NCBI GenBank assembly: GCA_033030425.1
Contig: JAUFSD010000010.1
Coordinates: 1,674,001-1,738,000 of the forward strand
Direction: 5' to 3'
Length of the DNA: 64,000 bases
Origin: Verpa conica
Taxonomy: Eukaryota; Ascomycota; Pezizomycetes; Pezizales; Morchellaceae
Part shown: piece after piece, positions 33,424 to 46,500 of the stretch
Layout of the letters: every line of letters starts with the position of its first letter
Numbering within the stretch: the stretch's first letter is position 1
Made by a program: the position numbers and the translations under genes
Notes under the pieces: model-generated
What the model was told of the DNA's origin: nothing
Databases searched by the model: none
Seen by the model: the letters and a program-made list of their open reading frames with translations, nothing else

Positions 33424-34359
33424 AAGTGTATTTTGAAGTTGAAATATACAAGTAAAATGTTCACATAGTAGGATAAATTTCTACCTGATCCAAAGAATAA
33501 CCACGCGACCGAAGAGTGAGATCCTGTGATGAAACCCATATAGTGCTCAGGGTGGCAACTAAACAGCACATGAACTAGCTATCAAGATCGCGCCTCTAAT
33601 TAATTAGATATATGCATGCAGATACGCTCCCCCGGAAATTTCCATCAGGCGGTACCGCATAGGGTACAGAATGTCCTGCGGGGGCAACGCATACGTGCAC
33701 TCCCCCTGTAAAGCCACCAAATTACTCTGCGTAATATATTTTATTACTATATAAAGGGTCCGTGCGATTGGGGCGAACACGCAAACAAGGGTTAGAACTC
33801 GCTCATAGAGTATATCGACACTCAAAGTAATAGAGAGCACATGGGTGTATTGAAAATTCATAGGGGCTCGCGTACAATAGTGCTGTGATAGCCTGTAGTT
33901 CGCTTTGTGATTGGCCAAGAATTGTTAAGGAACCCACTCGGAATTAGTAAACTATATGCAGAGGATTAGTAGAGATTATTAGTAAGATTGACATCAAGAG
34001 TGCTAGACCCGTACGGCTAAAAGACCGGTCCGAATTCACTTTAGGTATTTATATATACCAAGCTGACCCGTTAACCTAATGTAGGAAGAAATAGAGTAAA
34101 GTAGTAGTTTTCTTCATTTTATGTTTTACAAGTATATACACAAGATAAGCAGGTGAAAATTCAAGCCAAGGGGCAATCACCAAAGAATTTAGCGATATTA
34201 AAGTGGAGATATAGATATACAATTTTAGCTAGCTTTGAAACACCCCACCCATCCCATTACCCTAAGAAGCAAAAGAAGATCTATATATCTCGACCTAATA
34301 AAAAGTATATCCCTAGCTTAAAATGTATTTAGTCCTAGATCCATTAACTATACCTGAAT
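33424..34359. other. Convergent intergenic spacer
   Basis: AT-rich 0.94 kb between the GH105 stop and the stop of the minus-strand Zn2Cys6 gene. I see nothing recognisable. Confidence 0.45.
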
Positions 34360-37300
34360 TTATGTAGCCCCTTCCCAGCTAAACCAGTCAAAATCCAATG
34401 GCCCCCTCAGAGCAGCCTGCTCCATCTGCATCTGGAACCCCTCCGGCTCTGCCATCAGTGACTGAAGATCCATATCAAACGGTGGCCCCCCAGCAGAATT
34501 ATCACCCCTCGAGTCTTCATCAACCCCTAGATCCATTGGTAAGCCTTGGCCATCCTGCTCTGGCCACTTCAAAAAGCTCGCTGGATGTAGATCCACTTCA
34601 CCGAAACCGTCTTCGTCTGACAGAGTCGTTGTTGATGCGGATCGGTCATATGCAGAAGCAGAAGTTGGTAGAGCAGGGTGGACTTGTTCGACCTGGTCTC
34701 TTGGGAACGCGGTAGTCCCAAAGAACCCTTTGCCGTATCCTCTAATAAAAGATTTCTCTCCATCTCTCCCTCCATCCTGTAACCAGGCTTCTTCCGGCTC
34801 TATTTCTGGGTTCATATTCTGATCCTCGGCTTCCATATCACGTCTCCTTCGCTTTCCGGCATGTTCACGTTGTTGTTCAATTTTGCCATAGTTTTTCAAG
34901 AATGTTCCAGCGACATGAGTGAATGCTGATGCAACCTGGAGAAGTTTCGCAGCGCCGTCGTTCTTCTCTTTCATTCGGGCGAGGTAGGAGACGAGAGATT
35001 TCATAAGTGGAAAGTCGACCGATCTAGAAGCTGGTGCGGAGGGGTTGCGGATGATTGCGGAGAATAGAACAAAAAAAGCTGTAAAGGGATAGTATTGGAA
35101 AAGCCTGACAGTTCCCGGGGCCGTTAGCTTGGCCAGAGCGGTGTGTAAGATAGGAGGAAGGACTGACCACATGATCATCCCACTATTAGCAATATCTAGG
35201 TTGCTCTCAACGACCTCATTAATCAACACAATACTCTCACGAGCGCTCTCTAAACATATACGCTCACTCGCAGCCCAACCTGCCATTCCAGGTCTTGCAG
35301 TCCTGTGTACCAGCGTCAAACTACACAGGTAACTGAACCTCAGTTCCATCCTTGAAAATTCCTCCAACGGCTTCTCATTATTATTAGTTCTATCCGCGCT
35401 CATTTGTGTAGCAGACTTTTTCCCATCCTCGTCGAAAAATATCGGCTTCTTCTCATCCCACCAATTCCTCAGCTCCATATCCAGCTCCGAAATATTCTTC
35501 TCCCTTTCTTCCTCTGTCAATCTCACAGCGGATGCTGAGTATAAGCGAATGTAAATGTTACTTTGGATTTTTGCAAGCCAGATCAGTGCGATAAAGTTTT
35601 TGAAATAGGGGTTAGATCCATCGTCTTCCGGCAGCTCCACATCACAATCAAAGTCGGGGAGACAGGTGGAACGGCCAAATGTGAGTGAGAGACACTTGTC
35701 GAGTACGTATAAATTCCAGAAGATACAACGCCGTTCTTGAATCTCCGATTTTGAGAGGTTAATGTTGTTGCTATTGCGGCGGTGGAGCCCTATTGCTTGC
35801 GAGAGACGGGCTGCTTGAGATAGTAACGACCAGCAGAGACCTGGTCGTGAAATTTCAATCGCTATGACTGCGCCTGTCATGAGAGCCTGTATGTTACTCA
35901 ATCTAGGACCTAAAAACACCTCTAGGTCGTCGATTGCGGCCCATCCATTGAGGAAAAAGTTCCTCCCAACTCCTGGCCCCACGGGGACTCTGGAGGTGGT
36001 CCTGTTGAAGACACCGAATAATAGAACGTTGTTGAAACAGACCAGCCAAGCACGGTCTTTTACCAGTTTTTCATCCCCGGCGTAGTATTTGGCCATTTTC
36101 TCTTTGAAGCGGGTTTCATCGAATATTGGGAACCAAACATGCACTTTCCGAAAATATTCTATAATTCGAATGCAAATTAGCTGGGTTGGCCTTTCTTTAC
36201 AATTGAAACTACCCCCCCCCCCCAAACAAGGGTATAAACAAGTGAGTGGCGAGAATCAGTACCATTTGCAAGTTCCTCAGCGTCCTTCCTATCGGGAATT
36301 TCCATACTTGCACCACCAGCCCCCAACCTCAATTCTTGGTGCCCATAATACGGAAACCAGCTAGCAACATTCGACGAGATGGAATTCAATTTCTTTAGTG
36401 CACCGATAGTCTCCACTTGCTCATTTCTTCTCAGAGTTTCCCCCAAGGCCTCCGATCTTATGTCTGCCTGGCTAGTGCCCGCGCCAGAACCGCTACGAGC
36501 AGGGCTAGGCTGCGGAGACTTCTGACGTAGTGTTTCCTCCGCCAGTGAACCCGCTTCAATCGATATGGATAGCATGGATGAAGGGCCTAGATACTGGACA
36601 TCACGCCGTGAACCTGAACCTTTCTGGTGTTTTAGAGAGTATTCATTACATGAATCCGAAGTGCCAGGGATAATAGGAGTTGGGCCCTCCCCGCAAGGAG
36701 ATACAGAGCGATTCGGAAATCTTGGATGAAACACTGGTGCTGAAGGTGCCCTGATTAGTGGGCGGGGACCTGCTTGCGAGGCTTCCAGGGCAGTGGCAAG
36801 ACGAAGCATAGTTGCCTCTATCCGGTCAAGACGGTCATGGACCTCTTCAAACCGCTGGGCACTGCACAAAGGGTAGTCAGATTTTTATTCGGCACCACAA
36901 ACCCATACTACTATTAACCAAAAAAATGCAGACTCAACTTGCGGGACGCTTCATTATCGCGTTTCTGTCGCTCAGAATAGGTACACGGAGTTTTCCACGC
37001 GATACAGTTTTGACATGTTGGTTTCTCCCTCCCGCAGCGTACCTAAAACGGGCAAAGTCCCTTTGTTAGTGTGATTAGATCCTTCGGAGAATTACACAGA
37101 TCGAATATTACCTTCTTCTCGCGACAAAGATCACACGCCGGGTTTCTTGCCGAATGTCTCTCTCCCTGCTATAAACGGGAATCAATAAGGGAATTCTCCG
37201 AAGCACATGGTGGGGGGGGTGTGGGGTGTAGTGTGGGGTGTAGAGAGGGGGGAGGGAAGGGAAGGGATAGGATAGGATGGGAAGGGAAGGGAAGGAAGGG

Positions 37301-37385
37301 CTTGGGTTATACAAACCTTCCCGGAAGACATCGTAGCTGCATCACTGTCATCGTGATGAGTATTACCGCTGTTTGAGAGACTCAT
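34360..37385 (-). CDS. Zn2Cys6 transcription factor with fungal-specific domain
   Basis: Five exons (37385-37317, 37168-37112, 37042-36939, 36861-36263, 36194-34360) give 887 residues. The zinc cluster occupies residues 35-62: CDLC, REKKVRC, CQNC and a final Cys, spacing C-x2-C-x6-C-x6-C-x2-C-x6-C, with an intron inside the cluster as is common. A coiled-coil-like segment follows (FEEVHDRLDRIEATMLRLATALE), probably for dimerisation. The fungal middle-homology domain runs from about 285 (YFRKVHVWFPIFD) through AARLSQAIGLHRR and RRCIFWNLYVLDKCLSL. The acidic tail (SFIRGYGK to DFDWFSWEG) may activate transcription. It is the nearest regulator to the GH105/permease pair, convergent with GH105, and could control the pectin genes; this is inference. 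Intron 4 contains a run of 12 G. Confidence 0.87.
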
Positions 37386-40300
37386 TGTTGTGGTTCAAGC
37401 GGTTTCTGGATGACGTTAATTCAGTTCCCTCGGGCGGCAGCCACGGATAAATATGAGCGATTGGGATCCTTTGCGTCTTGCCGAAGCCGTGGTGACCACC
37501 ATCATCTCAGCGGTGGTCCATCCGCCCTGCAAAGCCCCGTTACGTACACACCAGGCTGTGTATCGTATCAATACACGTACTCTACTGATGGGTCGAAGCA
37601 ATAATCAAAACCCTCGACAGTGTAGTTCTCGTGCTGCGTTGGGGGTGTTCCCAAAGAATATTCCCACACGGTCGATGTTGGTTGCAACTGCTGCCATGTG
37701 CAGGGGTGTTTGTTAATTGCACCGTTCCGCTGTGACTCCCAAATGCTTGGTACCCCCCTGATTTAAATTCCTCTCTCTTTGAGCCCCTCACAGGCATAAC
37801 ATACGTATACCTCAGGGACATGATATCAGCACTATGAGCTTATTGTTACAGCAGTGTCCCTTTGTCTCTATCGGCCGGTAGGGTAGCTAGGCTCGTCAGT
37901 CTGCCTTATAGTTAAGCCTTGAAGAATTCCATCGATCGCAATTATATTCTCCGGCTGAATGTAGCACATAGAACTACAGCGACGTCCTGATAATTAACTC
38001 AGGGTTATGTTTATTTATATGCACCTATAAAACATCTATACGCTATTATTGTACCTGACCGGACATCTTCTGTAACTTTCTACGTATAACCAGCTACAGT
38101 AGTCTTGGACCCAACAGCTGAATAGTAGCCAAGATTCGTGTCGCCTACAAGAGCCTGGGGAAACTTCTGGCATTGCAGCCGATGGCTAATACTGATACTA
38201 AATTACATCCATCTCACTTCATAATTACCCTTGCCGCAAACACTTTGAACATAATCTCCTACGAGCCTATACTCGATCCAGTATAGTTTCGCTCATTTCT
38301 CAACACAATTAAAACGTGCTGGGGGCTTTGGTAAAAGTAGAAAACCTAGCAAATGGTAATGTTGAGATTCCAAAGCTGCGGAACACTCTGTGGGGTAATT
38401 TCTATTACTACTACTGATTCAGTAGTGTGGAGGGCAAGAGAGCTCCAAAGGGATAAACTCATCCCATATAGGAAGAAAAACAAAAGGGCATTTGGGGGAT
38501 TATAGATCCACCCAATCATATGATTAATATATACTCTTAAGCTTCTAATGCCAAGCGAACAGAGAGTTCTTGTGCTGCCTCTTAAATTGCTTTAATTTAG
38601 AGTTCTTACAGATATGCTTGTTTTGCCTAGCCCTGCCAGACCAAGGATTCTCCTAATTTATTTTTAGGTGCACCAGGGGTATTTCTCCGAAAAAACTACC
38701 GTAAAAGGTACCTATTGTATTAGAAATACGAAAACGGCTATATTGAGTAGTGGCTGAGCGGCAGCTCATAAGCCATCACTCGCTCCTACACACTTTTCAC
38801 TACGTGTAGCCCCTTCAATATGCTATTAAGAACTGGCCTATACTAAAAAGGTAGATAATGTTTGGAATAGAAAGCCTGCCTTCAGTTGAAGCTAGTTCAT
38901 ACCCTTATTCCGCCTATTTGCCTAGTATGAGCCTTGAGCTAAGCAGACTTTAGGACTACCAAAAAGAGGGTTATGTATAATAGCATTGATAGCTACTAAG
39001 TTACCTTGATGTTAAATCACCCATGATTCCTAGTAAAATTACTATCTTAACTCTTTCTCAACCCCGAACCCAATTGCCTTATAGGCACTTTCCTAGACCA
39101 TTCAACCAGATTCCTTTTAGCCAATATAACATTTTATTTACTAAAACACCCGCTAGCGAGGCCTTCGATTGGATATAGGCGTAGGAGAGGATGCATTTGG
39201 AATATCAATGTGCTAGCGGAGGTGGCTTAGCATCCTGGAAATTCCAAATCCTCTCGCTATATACCCGTACCATGGAGGGGGTACTCGACGATGCCCTAGG
39301 GTTACGTTGCGATCTATCCGAAGCGATAAATCTTACGATTTATGACATAACTTTGGCACTTGAAGTCAATACCTACCAAAAAGTAACCGCTTACATCCAA
39401 CTTAGGGATTTGGAGATACCCAGACCCGTTGTTGTCGTAATAGCCCCCACCCCTATCCCAGGACTATGGTATTATATTCCGGATATATGGCACACAACTA
39501 TCCGCCGGTGACACTTTTGCTATAATCTACGTCACCTCTTCTACAGTAGCTAAGCTTTTGTTAACAGGTGCAGGTGCCTGCACAGCGAGGCTTGTCAGGT
39601 GTCATGATAAACATAGCCCACATACGTACTAGCTACGTGTATATCGGCTATAGCTTGACCAAAATATATTAGAAGCATAAAATAGGCGTATACGATGTTT
39701 TCACCTTTGTTATTGGAGGTATGTAACGCGTAAGCTGTTTTTGAGGTATTCACAATGACTTGTTTTGTAAGCTTCGGCCCCCATGCACGGCACTGGAAGT
39801 TGCTCCCCCCCCCGTCCACTTTACGAGGAACTCCCAAGAAAATATGAAACAAAAAAGTTTCTTGTCCCACAGAATACCCACCATCATCACGGACTGAAGA
39901 TTAGGGTAATCTCTCCATTCTTCGCTTCGCACTAGTGCAGCTGCATATATGGCTCCATGACTATAATTTATCCCTCGGGATGCGATGCGACATACGCTAC
40001 GGGCCCTCCTTGGCACAGGAAGTCTTAGGTCTATAGGGGGCCTCTATATAAATCTCTGCAGACTCTCATAGTCCAATAAGAAAAGGTACTGGGGGGCTCC
40101 GTTACACGATCGCCCCTAAAACTTGTACCGCACACATATATATATATATATCCTGAAATGATACTCCAAAGCCAAGAAAGAAAGATACCCATTCAACTCA
40201 TGAGAGACCATTTAGTTTCATCTACAGTCCGTGCTGGGGTTCGGCTAGTTGGAAGGCAAGTGATTGTGGATGTCCTCAAAAGAGGAGCTCCCATGTCCCC

Positions 40301-41949
40301 CGAGGTTTCTGTTCGACACACAATCATGATAGCGAAACACGCGGGTTTGCAAGGATTAAAAAAAAAAAAAAAAACTCGGCTTTGACCAAATTCTCGGGAG
40401 TGTTCGCAAGACAAAGATCTTCATAGCCATGTTTATGTACGCACCGTTGAACTTTAAACTTCTCTACACGAGATTACACCAATCCCGCGCTGGAACATAT
40501 TTCCTTGGTGCTGTTAGCCCCCCCCCTCCCCCCCCGAGAGAGAGGTCTGCTAACACAGAAGAGAGTAGCAGGCCGAGGTATTTTTGCAAATTTCGGACAA
40601 GAGCAGACTCAGTTGCTCCGACTCAGCGACAGAACCTGAGCCAGGGGTTGACCTTGTATGCCCTAGGTCTTAAACAACAAACGGGCCCGGAAATGCTTCC
40701 GGGAGACACGACATGATCGTCTTCCTAATGAACTTCCCCGAGCGCCGAACCTCTGGGATTTCTTGGGTTTGAGCGTAGTATGACTATTCCTTTTGTAGGG
40801 TACCTACGGCGACTACAAGCTCCCCCCTCCCCCCCCCACAGAATTCCGGAGATTCCGCGGAACTTGACCGGCAAAGAAGATTTTGGAAACTTATACGTAC
40901 GCGTTAGAAATACTAACTTTCGGATTTAGTAAACTAAGAACTTTTTTTTCTTTCTTTTCACGATCTCTATGGAATGAGTCAAAATCATATCTGTAGAGAT
41001 CATACTATACTAGGCATATAATCAAATTGTTCTCAAGGGGCCAGGGTATGCGATGTAGATGCAATATGATAACTATTAATTACATGTTTGCTAGGCGGGT
41101 TATTAAATACCCGCAAGCTAATCCTAATCCTTTATTAGGGACAGCCCATCTCTGCGCTGAAAAACCCTTGTGTTGAGATAAACGAAATTAAAGAGAAGAG
41201 AAACCCTGTAAATGCCATGCGCCGCCTACCGTACAAAGGAGAAACAAAAAAAAAAAAAAAAAAAAAATTCAATAAGATGCGTAAGGTATGCTCGTTTGAA
41301 ATCAGAGACTTCCAGACCCACGTACAAGCTTGAGAATCAAAAAGAAAACCCTAAAAATACAATGGCCCCCCGCCCATGCCCATCTATACCGCCCATAATA
41401 GTACACCCAATGAACAAGCAAAAAAAAAAAAAAGAGGAAAGAGAACACCCCCCATAAGACATTAGTGTAGAGTAGAGTTATTAGGATAATAGGTAAAGAA
41501 ATAAAACCCGATGCGCCATAAGCCGTGTACAACCCAAAATATCCCAATCTATGATGTATCCGAAAACCACGTCGCTAGTCTTTCTATGTCTGTCTAATGC
41601 TGGAAACCGAAACTGAAAAAAACAAATGATTCGCCAAATATACCGAACTCCGAGAGGTAAAAAAAAAAAGTGTATGATCTTCCGGAGGAAATCCGAGAGG
41701 AAACTATAATCGCTAGGTTTCTCAACGCCCCAATCCTGGCCGGTCTCCGTCGAGGAAATAGCGGACTGTCGAGAAGTAGCTACTCGCACCAGGCGTTGTA
41801 GTGTGATGCGCCAGAACCCCCCCCCCCAAAAAAAAAAAACCAAAATGACAACCCAAACTGAACGCTCAAAATTTCAAATACTGGCGGTTCGATATCGTAA
41901 TTGCTCAACAACTATCCCTGCGACATTTGGCCGATACTGGTGATCGGAT
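37386..41949. other. Gene-poor AT-rich region, 4.6 kb
   Basis: The first 300 bp are the upstream region of the Zn2Cys6 gene. Beyond it I find only short frames with no recognisable domain, including a 106-codon plus-strand frame at 39191-39511. Homopolymers are frequent (poly-A at 40358-40374, 41227-41248 and 41420-41432; poly-C near 40518-40535). It may be eroded transposon sequence, but I cannot place any transposase or reverse-transcriptase motif. Confidence 0.4.
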
Positions 41950-42183
41950 TTATCGGTAGGAATAACCGGAGCTGCCGGAGGAGGATACGTCTGGGAGGAT
42001 GCCAATGCGAGTTGGTGCACCGGGGTGTGGACTTGGGGAGTGGTGCTGGCAGGCGTATCCGACTAGTACTGTTTTCTCCTGGATCGCATGGCCTTGACGA
42101 CCTACAGACTGACATTGGTCGATGCCGTGTGTGAAGTAGGTGCACTTGCACACTGCGTAGCGTTCGGTGATACGGATACACAT
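41950..42183 (-). CDS. Small Cys/His-rich conserved fungal protein
   Basis: A 77-residue frame starting at the ATG at 42183. The pattern MC...YAVCKCTYF...DQC...GRQGH...VLVGYACQHH (Cys at 2, 12, 14, 24 and 45; His at 32, 47 and 48) resembles small uncharacterised ascomycete proteins whose cysteines and histidines could bind zinc. It has no signal peptide; the tail is Pro/Ser-rich. The open frame extends upstream through translated GTA/TAC repeats, but that part is microsatellite, so I start at this methionine. The function is unknown. Confidence 0.55.
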   Translation of the reverse strand: MCIRITERYAVCKCTYFTHGIDQCQSVGRQGHAIQEKTVLVGYACQHHSPSPHPGAPTRIGILPDVSSSGSSGYSYR

Positions 42184-42226
42184 TGTAAGTGAGTATAGAT
42201 GTGTGGAGGATGAGGTTCTAGTGTAG

Positions 42227-42352
42227 ACTGGTAGTAGTAGTAGTGGTAGTAGTAGTAGTAGTAGTAGTAGTAACAGTGGTAGTAGTAGCTGGTAGTAGTA
42301 GTAGCTGGTAGCGGTAGTTGTAGTACTGGTAGTAGCTGGAGTTGTAGTAGAT
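42227..42352. repeat. GTA trinucleotide microsatellite
   Basis: About 125 bp of interrupted (GTA)n with GCT and GGT variants, just upstream of the small Cys-rich gene. It probably lies in that gene's 5' leader or promoter. Confidence 0.8.
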
Positions 42353-43488
42353 AGGTCAACGATGAACAAACAGATGGATTGATGAAACGACCTGAAGGGG
42401 GGACGATGCTGGTTATATGTGAGTAGGTTAGATGAATGCGAATGCTTTGAGATGCTCTGGTCCTAAGGGGGTGTCCGAGCGCCTTCTTTATATCCGAGAT
42501 ACTTCTGCTAGAGAACCGGGAGGTTCAGGCGCAGTCCCTCACTCCCACCACCCCCCTCCCCCGACGACACCGGTGCCCGACACCCCCCCAAGTTAGAACA
42601 GAACACCAACCTAAAAATTCCCAGCCAGTATCGAGTGAAAGAATGCCCTCTTCGTCTTCCATCCCCCAGGGGTGAAGGGGCTGGGGTGAAGTTCAAGAGA
42701 CAAGGTGTGTGGGAGGAACCATGGCGGCGGGAAATAGCGAGTTGTGTCAGATTTCGACTGCCCACCATGTATCGTCATTAAGCAAAACACCACGCACCCA
42801 CACCTAGCTGCTGAACCCGTAGTAATCTCAATTTCGAACCATTAAATTCACACATAAGGGCCTGACCGCTCATACACATGGCATATGCACTGGATGCAGG
42901 AACAGGAGGAACCCTCCTCCCCCCCCCGGTCCGCTCCGCTGCCTAGGATTTTGAACGAGAGCACATGTTTCTAGAACATACGCGCGACGATGCATGGCTG
43001 CTTTCGAACCTTCATGCCTACCCCTGTCCATAACTTTTTTGTATCTCCGGTCTCGTTTAACCCTGAGACTCTAGAGTATGAGTGTTCATGAGTGATACAA
43101 CAGGAAAAATTGCTATTACCAACATCAAAGCATTAGGTACCACTTGCGGGAGCCGTACCTAATCTGCATGCTAGGAATGCAAGGCGGAGTTTTGTATTCT
43201 GAGTGAACGGGTGCGTCAGAGATCTTTGATCAGATCTCATGCCCACGCTCCTGGAATGAATATCTTGATCCTTCCTCTTATTCCCTTGAGGAAAGTGCCT
43301 ATCTGCAGCTGCAGATTTCAGGATCTTGGGGCTGATGCACGATCACCTTTTTTTTTTTCTCAGCTGGGGGGCTATCTAGTCGTGGGGTGGCAGTAGTCAA
43401 CGCCAGACAGGCAGAAAAGGGTGCGAGATCGTGGCTGACACATTTACATATCTACACATCCGTAGGATAGTTGCATATTCACTGACAG

Positions 43489-43564
43489 CCGCTGAGCATG
43501 AGCATGGGGGGACGGGGGTAATCTACACCAGGGTGGTGGAGGTCGCTAACCTCATGCTCAGCGG
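43489..43564. repeat. Perfect 14-bp inverted repeat
   Basis: CCGCTGAGCATGAG at 43489-43502 is the exact reverse complement of CTCATGCTCAGCGG at 43551-43564, with a 48-nt loop. Confidence 0.7.
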
Positions 43565-46500
43565 ACACAGCGCGCGCTGTTGCGACGACGATGATGTCCG
43601 CCGCGCTGAACCCAAGGGATCAGAACCCTTTTCCAGCTACTACATAGGTATTACATGCATTCTACCAGTACGCATTTGGATTAAATACAGTCAATTTGGC
43701 CTTAGCCTCAGCCACAAATAATCCTACTCCCTACTTGACCTAGGTGCGAAATCAAAAATAACTCCTTGATTTCGTTTGGGAGAAAGCGAGGAATGAGGTG
43801 AGACTCGAAATCTCCCGAATACCGCTTGCTAGCCCAATGTTGCATGTTGGCCGCCCCAGGCCCATGCAAGGGCGTTTTGCCTGATCTGATGGTGCAAAAT
43901 TATCTGATCCACATCGTGGCTGCGACTCTGAATGGGGAATCCTTCGAGAAGGCCTGGCACTGTTTTAAACGAGATGATAGAACGAATCGGTGGCTTCTAA
44001 AGCATTCCCGGGCGGGTTTAGGCCGGCTATGTCACCCTCATAGTTAGCATGACTTAAGCCGTGCTCCCGAGGGTTGCTTATCACGATTTGGATTGTTTCC
44101 GTCTGACAGAGGGCATGGTGAGTGACTGGTAAGTGATTCACGGCCGACCAAAATAGTAGCTCACGCTACGAACAGTGACAATTTGATGAGAGCTCTATGT
44201 AATTTCTCAACAGTCCCCTGGCTTCCGGCTCCCGGGTCTTCCCTCACCAACTATACGGTGTAACTATATACGTATCCTCCGATGCATCCTTTGGCTTCAT
44301 GTCATTCAGGAGAAGTGCCGTCTATTTCATGCTCAAAAAAAACAAAAATACCTTGTTTGTCAAGATAACCCTCCGGCGGCCGATTGTTTCCTTAAGAAAT
44401 TTTAGGACTGAGTTGCACAAAAAAACCGCCACCTCCCGGGCGCCAGTTAGGTGCAAAAAAAAAAAATAGAACCGTGCAATTAGATACAAAAGCGAAACAA
44501 TGTGAGGGTAGCACATAGACATATTTTAAACAGTCACAAAAAACTATGTGCCACAGTCACGGAGCTCAATTTTTTCTGGAATTGTTGTGTGAGCAGGGGG
44601 CAATCCAAGAGGTTCAAGAAAAAGGTCTAGGATCCATGTCAATACTCACGATACAACTGTGACAGCAGTCCTAGCGACACATGGAACGGAGCATACCCAA
44701 AGCAAAAGTGCTACAGAGTTACCGATGCGCGCACCGCTCAAATCTTTCCGTATTGCTCGTGTATACTATTGACTATTGCTTCCCATGACCAAATTCTGGG
44801 TCATACCAAGCCTGCGCCTCGTCCAGGGTTACTTAATACGAATATACTCATAGGGTGACCATAAGATAACTCTGTAATCTAGTCAAAGAGAGATTTTGGC
44901 CTCAATTCTGTACACATTAGTCGTTCAGAATTGTGCACTCGCTTGGTTCGCCTCGCCCCTGCCGCTCAAAGCCGAATACTTGACTCCTTCGCTTCATCGC
45001 ACTCGGAATAATGTGGGGATAGCGTTTCAAATTGCTTTTTTTTTTACCCTGGGCACTGCGGATGGGCCTCCGAAAATAGCGGGTACCTTACGGGTGTGTA
45101 GGTGAGGCTTAAAAAAGGATCCCCATGTGTATGCCATGCGCCCGCCATGTGGCCGCTTCCATGCATTTTCTCCGAGAATTTAGCCCGATACGATTCGATT
45201 ATGTACATAAGATTATCGGAAACCAAGCCCCATATTCTGACGTGCCACCGCCTTGTTTCCTGGGGACGAAAAATACACAAGGGTTTTTATCCAATGGGAG
45301 GGGCCTTTTATTTGGGAATTGAAACGGAGATAATCAATCTATGAAACAATTATTAACGGGTGAACCTGCCGATCATGACGATGATTCAAGCTAAGAGGGT
45401 GGTTTAGTATTCAGTATTCAATTGGTAACCCGCCACCTCTCTTGATTATAATTAGGGTAACAACCTGTGAGCCCGGAATCTCAGAGACCGGTCATACAAC
45501 TCGGAGAATTCAAGCCCTTTGTGCATTTTTGAGGCGGTAGTTATGCGTTTATTTGATTTTGGCAGTGCGATTTGCCACCTGAAGTATCTCCAGAGGTCAG
45601 CGTCTCATTAGGTTCCTACATACTCCGTAGGAGTACCTATGATTACTACCTATACGTCCCAGGAAGCACCGGTTAAAACCCTAGCGAGGTACCCAAGGAA
45701 ATATCCTAGTACGCACCATAACGTATAAGAAATTGTCTGCATATTCTGAAAAGCTGGGTAAGTATAAGCCAGGGGTTTTTCTTAACATATGCACAGCTGG
45801 CCTAAGCAATCCGGCCGGTAGTGATAACAGCCCTAAATCAAAGCCTACTTCTAAGCGCTTAACGGCAAGATTATTCGTATGAGCTCTTGTACGACACATG
45901 GCCGCATAGTTAAGCGCGAAGTGTGCAAATCGCTCGATTAGTAGGATCCGGCAGGCAAAATCACCCGCTGATGTAGGAGGCGTAAATAATTAACAGCATA
46001 TACGGGTACATACTACTTTGTCTATTTATGAACACTTCTAAAGACATTACACAACATAGTATACTGCTGGTCTTTAAACCCCGGGTAATTACTCTGATAG
46101 GAATACAAGTCTTTTTATGTCTATATATAGCAAAATTCTCAGAATTTCACTGTATAAAATGAGTCAATAAAGTATTGAATTCCACTACTCTCTAAGTAGA
46201 TAACTATATACAGTAAATATTTAGATACTTGTATAACGCATTACAAACTCCCGATCTCCTCAGGTCAAGCTTGTTTAAGTTGATTGCGCCTTTCACTTTT
46301 AAGCCATTTCAATAACCAGCCATAGACTCGGTGGAGCTCTGAGTATTTAGAAAGAGTTTACCGCGCTGTACGTAAACTCGGTAATCTTGTATTAGGCAGC
46401 ACGGCAAGTAATATAATGCAATCCAGGATAGAAATTATGCTGATCAAGCGTTAAATATTCTGAAATTAATTTTTCACCCTAGTCGCTTGAAGTTTCGCTA

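Noticed and set aside
39191..39511. 106-codon plus-strand frame in the gene desert
   Set aside because: Composition is plausible but there is no domain, no signal and no neighbouring exon. A chance frame is equally likely.
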